Positions 22,723 to 24,433 of a DNA stretch of 24,433 nt are shown piece after piece. The position numbers and the translations under genes are program-made. Numbering within the stretch: position 1 is the stretch's first letter; each line of letters opens with the position of its first letter. The notes below the pieces were generated by a model. It ran no database searches and was not told where the DNA came from. It saw only the letters and a program-made list of their open reading frames with translations. Source of the stretch: JBJXGC01 sp046154545 (GTDB taxonomy: Bacteria > Chloroflexota > Dehalococcoidia > Tepidiformales > Tepidiformaceae); NCBI GenBank assembly GCA_046154545.1, contig JBJXGC010000289.1:1-24433 (forward strand), written 5' to 3'.

Positions 22723-23718
22723 TCAGACCAGCTTCGGGAGGACGTCTCGCGTGAAGCGGACGAAGGTGTCCTGGCTCATCGGCGCGAGCATGAGGTAGTT
22801 CATCGGCACTTCCGCTTCGAGCTGTTTGAAGCGGTCAACGACCTCCGCCGCCGTACCGACGATCGCGACATCGTTCAGGTAGCGCTCCACCGGGTCCAGG
22901 TCCGCGTCCTGCGACACGCCGGCGATGCGCTCGCGCGGGCGGCCGCTCTTGTTTGCGTACGCCCCCACGGTCCAGGTCGAGCTGTGCCGCGCGACCTCTT
23001 CGGCCTCCGCATGCGATTCACCCAGGGCGACGTAGCGCACCATGGGGAGGTCGCGGTCACCCACCTCATGGCCATGGTCTTGCATCACCTGGCCATAGAG
23101 CTGGCGTTTGTAGGCGAGTTCCTGGTTCGAACAGTGGGGGTCGAGCATGATCGTGTAGCCCTCTGCACCGGCTTTGCGGATAGCGTCGGTGGAGCTGGCG
23201 GCCAGGTAGACCGGTGGGTGCGGGTCCTGGAGCGGCGGCGGCAGGACGAGCACATTGTCGTAGTCGTAGAACCGGCCATGGTGGCTGAATCGTTCGCTCT
23301 TCCAGGCGGTTTGGACGATGTCCGCGGTCTCCCGGAAGCGTTCGTAGACATCGTCAGTGGTCACGCCGAAGAGCTTGAACTCGGTCGGGTCGAAGCCGCG
23401 GCCTGACCCCCAATTGAGGCGGCCGTTCGAGAAGATGTCGAGCATGCTGAGCTCTTCGGCAAGCCGCAGGGGATGGTAGTACGCGTTCAGCGTGACCGCT
23501 GTGCCGATGCGCAGGCGCTTCGTCCGAGCGGCGATGTGCGTGCCCATCAGGGTGACCGAAGGGCAGACGCTATAGGTCGTGAAGTGATGCTCGGCGAGCC
23601 AGATGCAGTCAAACGCGGAGTCTTCCATCATGGCCACGCGGTCCATCGCCCGCTCGTACACGGTCGCCACCGGTACACGGCCGGTCCAGGAGAAGAACTG
23701 CAGCAACCCAACCTTCAT
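22723..23718 (-). CDS. LLM class flavin-dependent oxidoreductase
   Basis: This 331-residue luciferase-like monooxygenase starts at ATG 23718, with GGAGG about 6 nt upstream. The frame stays open further back to 24180, but that part is a shadow of the neighbouring FGE-type gene. Features include CIWLAEHHF near the N terminus, RLRIGTAVTLNAYYHPLRLAEE, NGRLNWGSGRGF, YDYDNVLVLPPPLQDPHPPVYLAA in the middle, and the C-terminal VGTAAEVVDRF. It belongs to the luciferase-alpha-like branch. It is separated by about 78 bases from the MntA-like gene and by about 100 from the FGE-type gene, so it may be transcribed alone or with either. Substrate unknown. Confidence 0.93.
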   Translation of the reverse strand: MKVGLLQFFSWTGRVPVATVYERAMDRVAMMEDSAFDCIWLAEHHFTTYSVCPSVTLMGTHIAARTKRLRIGTAVTLNAYYHPLRLAEELSMLDIFSNGRLNWGSGRGFDPTEFKLFGVTTDDVYERFRETADIVQTAWKSERFSHHGRFYDYDNVLVLPPPLQDPHPPVYLAASSTDAIRKAGAEGYTIMLDPHCSNQELAYKRQLYGQVMQDHGHEVGDRDLPMVRYVALGESHAEAEEVARHSSTWTVGAYANKSGRPRERIAGVSQDADLDPVERYLNDVAIVGTAAEVVDRFKQLEAEVPMNYLMLAPMSQDTFVRFTRDVLPKLV

Positions 23719-23818
23719 GGTCGCCCTCCGACCGCGATACGATACGCCTCCGGCGTGAAAATATGATGCGCCTCCCGGCGGCCGGAAGGCGCTGGCCTGG
23801 CGCACCATCGACAGGGCG

Positions 23819-24433
23819 CTACAGACTCGCGTATACGCGGAACCCAAAGTCGCTGTAGTGAAACGATGGGTCGAGGCTGGAGCGGGCGCTAACGGCCGTG
23901 AACTTCTCGCTGTGGCGCCAGCTGCCGCCCCGGCTCGCCCGGCGTTTCCCGGAGCCCGGCCCGGCCGGGTTCGCGGCGGGCGACTCCGCATAGTAATCGC
24001 GGGCGTACCAGTCGCTGCACCATTCGTGGACGTTGTCCACCATGCACTGCAGCCCGTAGCCGTTCGCGCAGCGGGCGGCCGGCGGGTGCGGCCGGTCCAT
24101 GGCGTTGATCGCCGTGAGCAGCGCCTGGGGCGGGGTGGTCCATGGCCACAGGCCGCCGGCGAGCCCGCCGAGGGCGGCATACTCGCGTTCGGCCTCGGTG
24201 GGCAGCCGGAAAGGGACTCCGGTCACGAGGGTCAACCATTCACAGAAGGCGATGGCCTCGACATGGCTGATGCCGACGGCAGGTTGGCCCGGATCGGCGA
24301 ATCGCTCGTCGCTGAGGAACGGCGCGGGCGCGGCACCGGTTGCCTCGCAGTAGGCGGCGTACTGGGCGTTGGTGACGGGCGCGATGGCCGCCCGGAAGCC
24401 GGACAGCGTCACCAGGTGGGCCGGGCGTTCGTC
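23819..24433 (-). CDS. FGE-sulfatase (SUMF1) domain protein lacking catalytic cysteines, 5' partial
   Basis: The frame is open to the right edge of the window (it reads DERPAHLVTLSGF there), so the gene starts outside. The visible 204 residues form a formylglycine-generating-enzyme-type domain: PVTNAQYAAYCE, ISHVEAIAFCEWL, RLPTEAEREYAA, NVHEWCSDWY, RGGSWRHSEKF, and GFRVYASL at the end. True FGE carries two catalytic cysteines just after GGS(Y/W). Here that stretch has none, so oxidation of sulfatase cysteine is unlikely. Similar cysteine-free domains occur in EgtB-type sulfoxide synthases and in proteins with scaffolding or binding roles. What precedes it (for example a kinase or DinB domain) is not visible. 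Confidence 0.88.
   Translation of the reverse strand, partial: DERPAHLVTLSGFRAAIAPVTNAQYAAYCEATGAAPAPFLSDERFADPGQPAVGISHVEAIAFCEWLTLVTGVPFRLPTEAEREYAALGGLAGGLWPWTTPPQALLTAINAMDRPHPPAARCANGYGLQCMVDNVHEWCSDWYARDYYAESPAANPAGPGSGKRRASRGGSWRHSEKFTAVSARSSLDPSFHYSDFGFRVYASL

Noticed and set aside
1..24433. CRISPR arrays, insertion sequences, integrases, phage genes.
   Set aside because: I found no regularly spaced repeats, transposase motifs or flanking target duplications anywhere in the window.

Overview
The window is GC-rich bacterial chromosome, densely coded, with no insertion sequence, CRISPR array, tRNA or rRNA gene that I can see. A Chloroflexota lineage is my best guess, not a demonstration. 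The signs are Thr/Pro (TPTP) linkers in secreted proteins, several luciferase-like (LLM) flavoenzymes of the kind common in F420-using lineages, an SCO6745-family protein, frequent GTG/TTG starts, and genes that look leaderless.

Region 1 (1-6940) is an aromatic-compound catabolic block. A 5'-truncated amidohydrolase of the ACMSD type (+ strand) converges on a six-gene minus-strand operon. In transcription order the operon encodes a LigB-type extradiol dioxygenase, an LLM flavoenzyme, a canonical SDR, the Rieske ring-hydroxylating dioxygenase alpha and beta subunits, and a second SDR whose whole catalytic tetrad is replaced. A good sigma70-type promoter (TTGACT-N16-TAGAAT) precedes the operon, and an imperfect inverted repeat separates it from the amidohydrolase. 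The set suggests ring dihydroxylation, diol re-aromatisation, extradiol cleavage and further breakdown. No ferredoxin or reductase is present.

Region 2 (6940-9000) is a decayed spot. A frameshifted LLM pseudogene abuts a Phd/YefM-like antitoxin reading the other way, whose C-terminal tail runs antisense through the pseudogene and which has no toxin partner. Alanine dehydrogenase follows, with paired palindromes upstream.

Region 3 (9130-13100) encodes extracellular or envelope hydrolases: two tandem matrixin-like metalloproteases sharing an unrecognised C-terminal domain, with a strong intrinsic terminator between them, and a convergent LysM-LysM-M23 peptidase.

Region 4 (13240-15550) is housekeeping: rho, with a disordered charged N-terminal extension of about 185 residues, divergent from rpsT. 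Palindromes lie in the shared intergenic region.

Region 5 (15556-19980) is a minus-strand run: MFS exporter, shikimate-dehydrogenase-like protein lacking the substrate-binding serines, long two-domain dCTP deaminase, a probable small membrane protein and a metallophosphoesterase.

Region 6 (20200-24433) has an MsnO8-like LLM oxidoreductase (+), an SCO6745/SalK-like protein directly behind an orphan MntA-like nucleotidyltransferase (-), another LLM oxidoreductase (-), and a 5'-truncated FGE-sulfatase-domain protein without the catalytic cysteines (-).

The points most worth following are the SDR with the replaced tetrad inside the catabolic operon, the shared protease C-terminal domain, the antitoxin/pseudogene junction, and three genes with a TANNNT box exactly 6 nt before the start codon, which suggests leaderless transcription.
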